Part shown: in pieces, positions 1 to 11,785 of the stretch | Position numbering within the stretch: position 1 is the first letter of the stretch | Layout: each line of letters opens with the position of its first letter | Position numbers and translations under genes: made by a program | The notes under the pieces: model-generated | The model's input: the letters and a program-made list of their open reading frames with translations, nothing else | Told to the model about the DNA's origin: nothing | The model's database searches: none | Source: Daphnia pulex | Lineage: Eukaryota > Arthropoda > Branchiopoda > Diplostraca > Daphniidae | Assembly (NCBI RefSeq): GCF_021134715.1 | Contig: NC_060028.1 | Span: 9,523,482 to 9,587,481, forward strand | Length of the DNA stretch: 64,000 bases | Reading direction: 5' to 3'

Positions 1-1003
1 TTTTGCACAGCTCGACAGGATTATAACGTAGGAGGGGAGAGAGTCAGAGTAAGGAGAGAGAGAGGATGGAAAAGGGGATCAATATTTTGGTATCATGGGG
101 TTCGGCAACCCATTGAGGATCCATTGTCGAGTGGTTGCCGAAACCTATTTTGAAAACGCCCTTTTCATATAGACACAATCCCTACCCTCCTCCCCACTAG
201 TCCTCCAAAGTAATAATGTGCAGTGCAACACACTGTTCCGGGGAAGGAGAGAAAAAAATTGTTTGAAGAAGGAGCTTGTTTTGATAGTTTAGTAGACTAC
301 TTTCAAAAGTTCTCTCCTCTAGTACATATATATAAAAGTTGTTTGCTTTGAAACCCTTTTTCCTGTTGTCTGTGCGAAAAAGAAGAAATCACTAGGCAAG
401 TGAAAAAGTAAAAAAAGGGTAATGAAATTCCAGTCCCGTTTTCGACACGACTCGTAGACTTTTTCTCCCTGACGGATATTTGATCGGTATCCGAAAACTA
501 GAAGGATATACAATTGCAGTTTCCCCAGCTGCAGGTGACGATGACGGAAATATACATTTTTCTTTTTAGTAGTAGGTTGAAAAAAAGTTGGACTCGATCT
601 CTTTTTTTTTTCCCCCACACACACACACTGGTAGGGTGGTATCCCATATTATGTGGTTAGGAGACTCTGAAAAGAAGTGGGCGATGCCGCGCCACCCGAT
701 CCCTTTTTCCTCGTTCCGTCTTCTCTTTCATCTGAGAGTCTTTGAAAATTGTGACAACTCCTGGGAAAAGCCTCCCCCCCCCCCCAGAAGAAAGTCGACA
801 ATCGGAATATGTTTTTCAGTGGAGGTTGGGTTATATAGACTGGTGGACTACACTAGCACGCCCCCCTTCGTTATGGTCTTGTCGAGAGTTAAAAGCGGAA
901 TCTCGGCAGCACTGCGCCAGCAGCAAGCAAGACTTGGATTGATGAATACCCGTCTGATTTTTATTTTTTTCTTTTTTTTCTCTTTGCTGATTTTTATTTA
1001 TAG
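1..1003 (+). other. Upstream intron or 5' flank of the first gene; no coding exon supported
   Basis: No coding exon is supported here. The stretch is pyrimidine-rich with a C run near 774-785 and a (CA) run near 615. It ends in a polypyrimidine tract and an AG at 1002-1003 that serves as acceptor for the first visible exon. Several open frames exist but lack splice context and protein character. The 5' exons of the downstream gene probably lie before position 1. Confidence 0.5.
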
Positions 1004-4000
1004 GCTTCGCCGACGATGGAGTGGATCCATGGGAGTCTGAAGACTATGATGATGAAGAGGGCATGGCCGACGAAGCGGAAGCGCTCGACAACGGCTGGAT
1101 GGATTCTCAGTTGTCGGAGGAATCGCCAAAAAGCCACGCAAATCGGCAACAACAACAGCAACAACTGCAGCAGCAGCAGACGCCTCAGCAACAGCAGCCA
1201 GTGAGTGACGGCCCTGCAGTTGGCGATCTCGTTCCTTTGCCGGATCCTCCCCGTACGGGCATTCTCAAAGGAGGCAAATTATGGCGAGGAGCCGTCAATA
1301 ACAACAACAACAGCAGCAGCAACAACGACAGTAGTCAGAACAACAGCTCTTCAACGTCGTCTTCAGCCGGCGCTTCATCCGCCAGTGGAGAAGAGGCCAC
1401 TTTGTCACGTCACGGTGAAAAATCGCCAGCTGTCCGTTTCATCCATCTCAACGATGCTCAGGGTGGAGGAGATTCAGAGGATGGAGCCAGCAACGCGACT
1501 GCAGCCAACTGCAATACAACCGGCGGCCCGCCCAGCGGCGGAGGACAGTCTCAAAGAAGTGGAGGCGGCACTGGTACTGGTCATCATCACAACTCGGCCT
1601 TCCAGCAGCTGTTCCCACGAGCTAGAAAGCTTCTCCAAGAATTGCCAGAGGCCGAAATCCAGCGGTTGACCACAGCCGCTCGAGCCAATAATGCTCCGTC
1701 GTCCGTCTCGTCCGTGTCCTCGTTCGCCTCTTCTTCTTCTTCCAGGACCGGCGTCACGTCCCTTCTTGGCCATTCGACCGACTCGGCCATCACCACCGAC
1801 ACTACCGACGCATCCGACCTCAAGTAATTGAACAAACATTATTTTCCTTCGTTCCGCTAGACGCCCAGGCCCCTCGTGTGGTCGTCATTTTTCCAGTAAA
1901 AAGATGAGAAAAAATGTGTAGCCATTCCACATTTTTTTCCCCCCACAATTTTTGTTTTGTGGGGGGGAATTGGAAACGGAATCGAATGGAATGTGTGTGT
2001 TGTCTGGAAGAACTGGATGGTGGAGGGGTTCGCCCTTCCGCCAGAATCGATATCCGCACGCGCCCCGAATCCCTTTAATATTTAATATAGGACACTATCC
2101 ATCCACCAACGGGAAGAGATATACTATTTCTTGTCTTTCTTTAGGCTCTTTTTCTTTTTTATTATTGGATGATTCCTTCTTTTCTTTTCGTCAAAATTTC
2201 TTCTTTTTTTCTCTCTCTCTTCAGCCCCTTTTTTTCTTCTCCCTTTTCGGATAGCCAATAAAGAAGTGCAATGCATCCCCCCCTCTCTCCTTTTTGATCT
2301 TTTCCGTCGGCTTTTGGATGGGGAACAATCGATCCGTCATTCGATACTCTACTACAACTCTGTGCACTTTGTAGCTACAGAAAAGAGACTTTTGCCAGCT
2401 CGTCAATTTTAGCTGATTGTGTGTCTGTCTCCTTTTCTCGTTTATCCCTTTCAAAAAGTTGCATGTTTTTAGCTGCACATTCCCCTCCCCTTCCATCGTC
2501 TCTGTTCTCTTGGATGGTATTACATAGTTGTTGTGTAGAGAGTTGCTGTTGGCCGGCCTCCCCGTTGCAATGGCTCAGCGATCTCCGCTTGAATTCTCTG
2601 CCGGAATGTGATGTATGTCTAACGGAGCGTTACGGATATCCTTAACATGTTCTTTTTCTTTTCTTTCTTTCCTCATCTTTTCTAGTTGTTGTTGTTGTTA
2701 TTCAAAAAGCCGACTTTATTCAAACCGCAGGATCCCCACAAGGCCCGTGCCCTTCCAGGCTCCTATCCATTAGTGTACGCACTGATGACTGCGGTTAACC
2801 TCGATAGTACTGCCCACATTTTTCTCGGTTTATAGGGGAAAGGCCGTTGTCGTTTGATAGAAATTTTATTCGTCGATTTTGTGGGGTTTTATTATCCATC
2901 CGGACCAACTCTTGACCGAGAGACACAAAAAATGGTGGATTGGCATTTTTTAAAAGTTGATTTCACGCTTGATCAACTGGGCGGAATAAATTGGATTTCC
3001 TCGTTCGCCCCCCGTTTGTTTTCATTTCATTTTCGTAACATTTTGTTGTTTTTTTTCTTTGCTTTTGTCTATTGCCCTCGGCTATTAGGTATGAAAAGGC
3101 TTTGCGCGTTACGGAAGTGACAGAAGATGCGGTTGAAAGTCATCCAGCAGCATCCGGAGGAGGAGCGGCTTCGGCAGCTGCCGCCGCCAGATTGGGGGTG
3201 CACTATTCGGCGGATTACTATCAAATCATCAAGCGGATCCGCTCGGCGTCGGCTGAAACTGCCAGACAACAACAACAACGAAAAACGGATCCCACTCCGC
3301 CGACGGCTGCCGATTCCCTGGTGGAGCGGCTCAAATGGCTAACGACGACGGATGTTGATGACGAGGCGACGGAAGAGTCGACGGGCGTGGCCGAGGAGAG
3401 GGAAGCGGCCGACGGAGGAAGCGATCTGGAAATGGCGGCCATGCAACTTGCCGCCTACGCTTCCGTTCCGCTCGAGAATGCGGAATACATCCAGGAGGGC
3501 CAAGAGGAGGAGGACCACTACCACCATCAAACGGCTCTACGGTCAGCGGCGGCGGCGGCGGCTTCCGGAACTGGCGAGGCGCAAGAAGCGGCCAACACGT
3601 CGTCGGCCGTGCCCAGCGCCAAACCTGGCAAATCCGGCGGCGGAAGCGGCGGTAGCGGTGGTGAGAAGAGCACGTACCGAAAACTCAACGAGCTCTTCTT
3701 CCGGACCAAGTCGAAAGATAAGAACAAGGACACGAACAAATCATCGAATTCGGCGCTCAACCGCAGTTTCTCTCCTCCACCTCCAGCGGAAGTGGAGCCC
3801 AAGATGAAACCCTCCAAGAAACAGCAGCAGCAACCTCACTTGATCCACATCGTCGGATTGGCGGGCAAATCGTCCAGCGCCACTTTATCCGGGCCCGCGA
3901 CGGCCACTGGGGCTTCTTCTTCTTCCTCTTCCGGGGCTTCCGGAACAGAGACGCTAGGGCGGATACCCAACGTGGTGCCGACAGTCGATCACGTCTACCG

Positions 4001-5789
4001 GGCAGCCGTCGATTTGGTCACGCGGAATAGTGGACAACAGTTGATGAGTCATCCCGCCGGGTTGGCGGTTCACCAATCCGGCCAAATCGTCATCCAGGGT
4101 CCTTCAGCCAACGATTCTTACAGTTTGGACGATATTGATGCCGCACTCCATGCTCAAATATCCGCCGCCGCCGCTGCTGCCGCCTCTTCCGGCAACGGAG
4201 GAGCGCCGGAAGCCAATTCTTCTCAGTGTCTGTACTTGATGCCAGCGAACCATCGAATTCCGGAAGACTCCCGCGACGAGACGGGCGGATCGCGGAGTTC
4301 GGGAAGTTCGGGCGACAGCGGATTAGGTTTGAGTTCTCACGACACGAGTTTGACGGGCATGTCCGACTCTGCGACGGACGCCGGATGCGCTCAAGACGAG
4401 CTTCAAGCTTTTGTGAGACAGGACGCCACTCAAGGCCGGATCGACCGCATCAAAAAGAGATACAGCGCAGCACTGGAGCCGGACGAGGCGGAAGATTACG
4501 GATTCCTGCGGAGGCCGTCGGTGCGAGGCATCAAGACGAAATTCGGGTCGACGTCTGAGATAATTCAGCAAATGCAGGCCCAACTGGCCGGTCCTATGCC
4601 GGCCGTCACGGCCGCTAGAGCTTCCGGACAAACGCACGTCAACTGGTCGTCTTATGCCGAGCAGAGTTCCATCCAGGCGGAAGCGCTGCTGGATCCGCGC
4701 GAAAAGCGACGATCAGCCATGATGGCCATGTCCAATTCGGTCCATCTTCCAGCCCTTCCCGAGGATGCCGGCTACTTCCACCAACACCAGCAACTGCTCC
4801 ACAACGCCGGAACGGCTCATCCGAACGCCATGGTTACCAATCGACCGGCCTCTGTCATGAATATTTACGGATCCACTGGCGATCTGTACCAACACCTGAG
4901 GGCTCCCATGAGGCCTGTGATGGTCCGTCATCCTCCTACCACTTCTTCTTCCGTCGCCCCTGGGGCTCATCCGCATGCACCCCAACTCCTCGAGAGAACG
5001 TCTTCCGTTTCTTCCGTCTCTTCGGCCATTGACGCCAGCGCTGTTTACGGAACCATCCGCAGGCAGCAGCCTCAAATGATGCAGCACCCTTCCTATGCCC
5101 ATCCTGCTCTTCCGGATTCCTTATCCCCAACTCGAGACTACGCTCCGGCCATGATGATGCAGCAGCATACGCAACAGCTTCTCCTCCAACAACAACAGCA
5201 GCAACAGCAACAACACCACCATCAGCTGCCTCTGAGGATGACCGTCTCGACACCCGCTGGACCCTACATGACCAATCCGCAACAGCAGCAGAGGCCCGTG
5301 TCTCAGCAGATGCCGGGCGGATCAGTCGCCTATTACGCTACTTCTCAAGATTATGCGCTGCAGCAGCAGCAGCAACTGCAACAACAGTTTCAGATGCAGC
5401 AACAACATCAACAACAGCACTATGTTTACGCTACTCTTCCGGGCAAACGTCAGTCACCTTATGGTGTTCCGGCCAACATCCCTGTGTCTGTCGGTTCTCA
5501 GGTGGTGGTTGGCGGTGCTCCTACCGTGCTGGATCCGACCCGCTACCGTCAAGTCTTGCCGCCGATGACGTCCCAAGTGACCCTGCGGCCTTCTTCCGCC
5601 TTGGCCGACCCTCGATACGCATCGGTTTCGGTCGTCCACGGTGGCCATCTGCAGCCTCCTCCGCATCATCCTCAACAGCAACAACAACAACAGCAACAGC
5701 CAGCTGCTCCGACGTTGAAAGACGAACGTGAAGGGCCGGAAGGGGCCAGTTCATCCCCAGGTCTGACGCATCATGACGTCAATATGTAA
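1004..5789 (+). CDS. 3' part of a long low-complexity protein gene, unrecognised
   Basis: Two large coding exons join in frame: 1004-1823 and 3089-5789. The donor at 1824 leaves two bases of a Lys codon and the acceptor AG at 3087-3088 supplies the third. The exon at 1004 begins inside a codon, so the N-terminus is missing. The visible protein is about 1170 aa and is rich in Gln, Ser, Ala, Gly and His, with polyQ tracts (about 1147-1198, 5190-5215 and 5676-5700). Better-structured islands are the segment around LFPRARKLLQELPEAE, the segment around DYYQIIKRIRSAS, and a charged segment near 4430-4590 containing RRPSVRGIKTKFGSTSE. I do not recognise the family; it looks like a cytoskeletal or scaffolding protein, which is only an impression. 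The TAA at 5787-5789 overlaps a good splice donor (GTAAGG), so an isoform could continue. The following 3'UTR is convergent with burs. Confidence 0.75.
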
Positions 5790-7694
5790 GGAGAAAGGTC
5801 GAGAATTTCGACCAGATCCTTGTGCGGATGCGAATTTCCGTGAGTTGTTCTAATATTAGCCAAAGCAGGACACACAACAACGACGAATCGCTCCAGTTTC
5901 CACGTGGATAGTGAAACTGCTGTCGGCCTCATCTCTGGAGGCCAACAGCACACACAAACAATCACGGCAGAAACACAAGAGGCAAAAGGCAATTTCGAGT
6001 TAACAAAAAGTGCGTGTGCGTTTATTTTGATGACGTGAAAATATTTTTTTCCCCCCGTTTCCTCGAAGAGAAAATGTGAGCATCAAAAGAGGTAAGAGGA
6101 AAATAACGTGATCTTTTTACATTTGTTTTCCCACCCAAAACTGGACGGCCGACATTGTTATTGTCTCCCTTCTTTTTTGGGTTTTGTGGTTATTTTTGGA
6201 GGGGATTGTTGTTTAAATTCAAAATCTGATTGCGCACACACGCACCTCCCTCCCACACACACACACACACACACACGCTCTCATTCAAATGGATTGAAGA
6301 AGAAATACCAACAAAACGAGAAGAACACGACTGCTTCTTCCCCATCTACTGACTCCTTGTTCATTTATTCGTGAATTTGGTACCTGCAAACGATTCTAGT
6401 TTCAAAACAATATCCCAAAAAAATTTTTTTTTTCAAACGTGGGAAAAAAAGATGACGACGACAAATAAATATAGAAACAATTAAAATAAATAAAGTTAAA
6501 ACCCAAAAAAAATATTTACACAAATTTTGTTGGGTGGGTGAGAGAGAGAGAATTCCGGATGCAAACAAATCAAACTGACCGGGCAATTTCATTCAAAATC
6601 TTGTAAAAACAAAACAACAAAAAACACATTTAAATTCCCCCCCACAAAACATTTTTTTGAAATTGTTAACTATAAACACATTGCGCATCTTGAATTTAAG
6701 TTTTCGTGATTCCTTGTCTTAAAAAATTCGTTCCCTCTCTAACGACAAATGATCATCAGTTGTAAACTGAGTCGAGATTTGTAATCTTTCCTCTGTTTTA
6801 TGTAAAGGAATTTTTTTGATTGACGGTATAGAACGTGTTTGAATGTTATGAGATGGGAGATAAATTACCGAGTGGCGACCGATGTTATTTTGGTGTGTCT
6901 GCCACTCGGGAATTTTCTCTTGTACACCTACGCACCCAATATGAAAATATCCAAATATCCCACCTTGTGTTATTGCACACCTCCATCCCACCAAATTATT
7001 TCTGTTTTTCTCCAAACCTTTTTTTTTGTTTGTTTGTTAACATCCTTGTCCTCTTTTTGTAATAGACATTTATGATATCCTACATATATTCACGTTGTAT
7101 GTCTTGTAAAAAATTAATCGAAAAATAACCAAAAGATTTAAAAGATGGAAGAGCCAACAAGTCTGGTTTTCTTTGTGTACAGTGTCTACAAATTTGTTTT
7201 TTGTTTTTTAAGCCGAGAGACACACACAGTATGTTTTTTTGACTGTATGTATATGTACGTGTGTCTCGATGACAGCAGAGGAGAATCTTGTTTGTTTTTC
7301 GTTCGCATTTATTTCGCTCGTCAGAATCTACGAAAGAGAAAGAAAAAAAAACTGGGAAAAATCTTTTGAAAATAATTGAATGATGATAAATAATAATAAT
7401 TGTACATGTCATGGCTGTCACAACATTTGTCTGTATTTCAAACTCGTGTTCTCTATATATATTATATATAGACTTCTGAAACGTGTGTATTGTATATATA
7501 TATACGGCGTCAATAAAATAGAAAGATATTATCCTCGAAAAAAACAAACAAAAATAATCAAACAAACGGGAAATGAATTTAGTTTTTTTTCTCAAAGCAG
7601 AACAACAGTTGGATTACAAACAACGACGACGACTAATATAATATTTGAATTTTTCTTTTTGTAATAATAATTATTTTTCTTTTTTCTGTATTTT
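5790..7694 (+). other. Long 3'UTR of the first gene, with (CA)n microsatellite
   Basis: No coding region is seen. The stretch is AT-rich with T and A runs, a CA repeat at about 6250-6277, and a canonical AATAAA at about 7512-7517. This fits a 3'UTR of about 1.7 kb for the gene ending at 5789. It meets the 3' end of burs, which arrives from the other strand at 7695. Confidence 0.5.
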
Positions 7695-10238
7695 TTAGAG
7701 TTTGAAAGGGAAGGATCCGTCGTCTAGGAAGCGAGCGATTTCTTGTGGCATGACGGCACTCTCTTCCAGGGCCGTGCAAGGCCTACACATGCAGTCGACT
7801 GGAGCCCGTGTCACGACCTGGTGCGAAACGGTAAAGTTTTTTTTTTTCAACGATTCGTGAGTAAAGCGGAGATTATTTTATATAGTACACTCGTTGCGTG
7901 AAACGGTTCACAAAAAGTTTTCCCCCAAAAAAAGAACAAAGTCGACTGAAAAACTTTGTTCTTTGATACCATAAGAAATTCCTCTCAAGTGTGAAACTTT
8001 TTTTTTGTTGGTAACTTTGCCATTAAATTGTCATTTTTTATCGCGAAAGTTTGGCTGGAATTTTCTCTTTTTTATTTTTATTAAATTCCTTTTTTATGCG
8101 GGAACGACAAAGTGAACAATTTCCAAAATTGAACTGTTATTATTATTTACCCGTCGCAGTTTTGGTTCTCCAGGTGCGGCTTTCGGACACAGCAGGGAGA
8201 CAGTGGCTTCACGCTCACCTGACTCCTGGCAGCACATGCACGAACGCTCCGTTTGCCACAGTTTCGATCCGGAAACCTGAAGAGAAAAGATAAAAAGAAA
8301 CGAAAAAAAAAAGAATAAAAGAAAACGAGTGAGAGAAAAGGAAATAACACACAATACAGTACATGATGGGTAGCACCACCACATCATCATGACACGAGAT
8401 TTTCTCAAATAGAAAATGGAGGGGAGAAAATAAAAGGGACGACTGGGGAAGAATATATTTAAAAAAAAAGGAATTGACTTGGCACGCGAGATGGCCTCAC
8501 ATGATAGTTCGTGACGCGTGGAAAACATTATTTCTTCTTCCTCTTCTTCTTCTGCACCTCCTACTTATTACTGGATATACTTGTATGAAATAGCCCAGGT
8601 TCTTCTTCTTCTGTATTTCTTTTGTTTCGTGTGTGTGTTGTCAGACGAGACAATCAACTTAATGATACTATAAATGTGCAGCACCAAGCTGCCTCCCCCC
8701 TTTTTGTTTTCTTGGCTTGTTGGGAGTTCCGTCAAGGCGTTCGACTGAGACGTTAGATATTCCTGGACCGCCCCCTTCTTCTTCTTCTTTGGCTTTCTAT
8801 TTCCAGTTGCCGGAAAGGGTTTTTCACCATTTTTCTTCATTTTCTTAGATCTGGGAAATATTCTTCTCTGTGTGTGTGTGTACATAGTGGTCTACAAGGG
8901 GTCCGCAACTCAAATTTACTACAATAAAAAAGGTAAAAAAGCAAAAAAAAGCAAAAAAAGGAAAAAAAAAGGAAATTTACTTTACGTGCTAAAAGAAGGG
9001 CGCGCGCGAACGAACCCCCCCCTCCTCCCCATCCCCTCCCTACCCTTTTATTTTCGCTTGAAGGAAAGCCTATCTCAAAAGTAAAAAAGGAAAAATAAAG
9101 CAAGGAAAAAGTAAAAAAAATAAAAAGTAAATTTGAGTTGCGGACCCCTTGGTGGTCTACGTGCTGATGGCTGGCCTTTTTTTTTACTACCGTGATTTTC
9201 TATTTCTTTTTCTCTCCATGCCACATAGATCCATCGATCTTTCCGACCCGATGCGTCCGCAACACACACACCTCTTCTTCTCCTTCCCTCAGATGTACAT
9301 GTTGTATACGCAGGGTGTTCTTCTCATTCGCTCGGATTGCTTTGATCAATCACCTCTGGCCCCTCTTGTATTCCTCCCTGTCTGCTATTACTTGACTGGT
9401 CAGGATATATATTTCTATCTCTCGTTTGTGGTGGTGGACGGATCCTTCGTTTAGATATTCCCGCACAGTTACTACATCAATGCATATTGCACATGACCGC
9501 AATCAAAGTCTGAAACAGGCGCCAATGCTGCCCCAATGCGGCCCCCTATATACTACTAAGCTGTCTTGTGATGTTTTGTTATACAATGTGGTGGAACGGA
9601 AGGGTGGCCAGCAAAAGGTATTCATTGGGCAGATGGGAGGAGGCCCAGCGTCGGCGGGCAGTCGGATGATGTATGAGACGCCATACGCTACCGCGCACAA
9701 GGATCCGATCGATCACAAAAAGAAATCCCCCCAAAACGATGCCATCAACGGAAATGAGTTGCAATCTCTTCTTCTTCTTCTTCTTCATTTCTCTCTTTTG
9801 TCCTCCTGTGATTCTTTCATTCGCGCGCCGGGAAAACATGAAACATACATGAAAATAAGCTGTCACGTCACTTGTTTTCCTTATTTCTCTATTGCCCAAC
9901 CAATTTCCGTTTTTCTCCCAGCTTTTTTGTATCTTTGATTACTTTGATGTGAATGTGAAATCTATAATTTTTTCTTTTTTTTTTATTACCTGGACGTAGC
10001 TGGTGCATTTACCGGTGCAGGCGAATGACGGAATCGGTTTCGGGATGCATCCAGGATACTGGAGAACGTGAATAACGGGAGTTAATTGGCACTCATCGGC
10101 TCGGATGACGGAGACCAATCCCACAAGTAGGAACATCATGACCGGTAGAAGCGGTAAAAAGCTGCTGCTCTGGTTTCTATTAACAGTTGTGTGTTGTTTA
10201 GACGTCGACGGAGCCGCCTGATGTGTGAAGGACGACAT
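7695..10238 (-). CDS. burs: Bursicon subunit alpha (cystine-knot neurohormone)
   Basis: Three exons on the minus strand, 9990-10238, 8151-8276 and 7695-7817, join in phase 0 and encode 165 aa. Exon 1 gives an N-terminal hydrophobic signal segment (LPVMMFLLVGLVSVIRA) followed by the mature start DECQLTPVIHVLQYPGC and CTGKCTSYVQ. Exon 2 carries SGSKLWQTERSCMCCQESGE and exon 3 carries CMCRPCTALEES with PQEIA near the C-terminus. The cysteine spacing and these blocks are diagnostic of bursicon alpha. From family knowledge, it pairs with bursicon beta, is secreted from neurons, and signals through the leucine-rich-repeat receptor rickets (LGR2) in cuticle tanning and post-moult expansion. Intron 1 is 1.7 kb and contains a hAT-like MITE. 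The partner subunit gene starts 559 bp away on the opposite strand. Confidence 0.96.
8895..9151. mobile_element. hAT-like MITE with 26-bp perfect terminal inverted repeats
   Basis: A 257-bp element lies inside burs intron 1. Its ends (8895-8920 and 9126-9151) are perfect 26-bp inverted repeats starting CAAGGGGTCCGCAAC. It is flanked by an 8-bp direct duplication GTGGTCTA (8887-8894 and 9152-9159). The terminal CA(A)GGGGTC form and 8-bp duplication are typical of non-autonomous hAT elements. The interior is A-rich with no coding capacity. The perfect ends and intact duplication suggest a recent insertion. Confidence 0.85.
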
Positions 10239-10797
10239 TTTTGAGTTGCGTGCAGCTTGAGTTCGGAGCTTGTTTGTGTGTCTTAAAAAACCCCTGACTT
10301 TAACCTCGTTCGACGATCTAATGACTCGAAATGTCCGACAGCCGGTCAGTCAAATATAGGCGTTCGCCCCACCGTTCCCTGTCATGTGCAGAAGGTTTTT
10401 TTTTTTAATTATTTTTCCCGGCAGCTGACATGGTTGTTAACTCCCCACCATAAACAATGATTATATCTCTTTTTAAAAAGGAAATTTAACGAATAAAGTA
10501 TATGTGCAACCAGTGCAGTCTCCTGTGGTGCTACTGGACCATTTCGGCGCCGCGGGAAAGACATGGCAGTCGCTTTTTCCTATTTTAATGATCCTGTGAT
10601 TGACAGGTAAAAGCCATCGCTGCCCGCAGTGCTGGTAAGTATCAAACGGCACTAATGAAGTGCCGGCCACACATCAAAACGACCTCGATCGTCCGTCACC
10701 GACTTCAGTATTGAAACGACAGCAATTGGGCAACAACCCTCACCAGAAACAAAAAATCATTTCAACATTTTAATAACTCAAATAATAATCATATATC
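10239..10797. promoter_or_regulatory. Shared divergent promoter region of burs and pburs
   Basis: This 559-bp gap separates the start codons of two divergently transcribed genes whose products form one heterodimer. It must contain both 5'UTRs and both core promoters. I see no protein-coding signal in it. No specific operator can be named from sequence alone; joint control is inferred from arrangement. Confidence 0.55.
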
Positions 10798-11362
10798 ATG
10801 TTCTGGTACGTTTTGATCATTCTCTTGGGTGCCGGTTCGTCTCGGGAAACTCTTGCCAGCAAAACCAATTTGATGAGTGGCTCTTGTGAAACTCTTCCAT
10901 CGACGATTCACATCACCAAAGGTAAAATAAAGAGAACCGCTTTTAGCAATTCAATTTTTCTCGAGTGAATAATCGCGGTTGTATTTTCTTTGAATGGTCG
11001 TTCAGAGGAGTACACCGACGGTGGGATCCTGTCGAGGACTTGTGAAGGCGATGTTGGTGTCGCTAAATGTGAAGGATCGTGTTCATCTCAAGTCCAGCCA
11101 TCGGTTGTTCATCCTTCCGGATTTCTCAAGGTATTGATCAATCACTTTTAAGATTTATCCAAGCTCAAATGATTGATTCAATTTGACGATGCAGGAATGC
11201 ATGTGCTGCCGTGAATCGTTCCTTAGGGAACGAGTTGTGACGCTGACCCATTGCTACGACGCTAACGGAAATCGATTGACCGGAAAGAGCTCTTCCTTGG
11301 ATGTCAAAATGCGCGAACCCGCCGATTGCAAATGTTTCCGATGCGGCGATTCCGCTGAATAA
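10798..11362 (+). CDS. pburs: Bursicon subunit beta (partner of bursicon)
   Basis: Three exons, 10798-10921, 11006-11130 and 11195-11362, total 417 nt and encode 138 aa. Exon 1 gives a signal peptide ([15 protein letters not shown]) and [12 protein letters not shown]. Exon 2 carries the knot half with [20 protein letters not shown] and [11 protein letters not shown]. Exon 3 starts [20 protein letters not shown] and ends [13 protein letters not shown]. The blocks [22 protein letters not shown] and EPADCKCF identify bursicon beta. Known role: heterodimer with bursicon alpha for cuticle hardening, and homodimers reported in insect immune signalling. The ATG at 10798 is followed directly by the signal peptide. 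Confidence 0.96.
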
Positions 11363-11785
11363 ACACACACGTCAGATGCCTGACGTCTGTCGTTTGGTTT
11401 TTTTTATTGTACTCATAATATCATCAATCCAATGAAGTCTGTGTAAAATTGATTGTGAGTGTATTGAAAAATTGCTAACGATTCCAACACATCGATACAC
11501 GTCTCTTAAAATAGCACGAAATCTCTTTGGCAAATCTTTTTGACGCGATGCGTATCCCGGAGGCATTTTCGTGAATCTGGCAACACCCGGCTTTAGCAGA
11601 CTCGCTTAAACGGCAAGCAGAGTCGTCCAGCACTCCAGCCATCGTAATCTTATTGCCTAATCCTCGTTTCTTTTTAGTTAATTAAGGGGTTTATTGGCAG
11701 CTGTCTAGATCATTTATCTACGCCAGTTGAGCGAAATATTAATTGCGTGTAAGATTTTTATAACTTCCTGCGGAAAAAACCGGCT
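11363..11785. other. Intergenic gap between pburs and DDX19
   Basis: Holds the pburs 3'UTR and the DDX19 5'UTR/promoter. No coding signal or repeat stands out. Confidence 0.4.

Noticed and set aside
588-1040. 150-codon plus-strand open frame near the window start
   Set aside because: Low-complexity with F and P runs, crosses the acceptor at 1002-1003 in the wrong frame, and has no protein character.
6250-6277. CA-repeat microsatellite
   Set aside because: Ordinary simple repeat in a 3'UTR; noted in the feature entry only.
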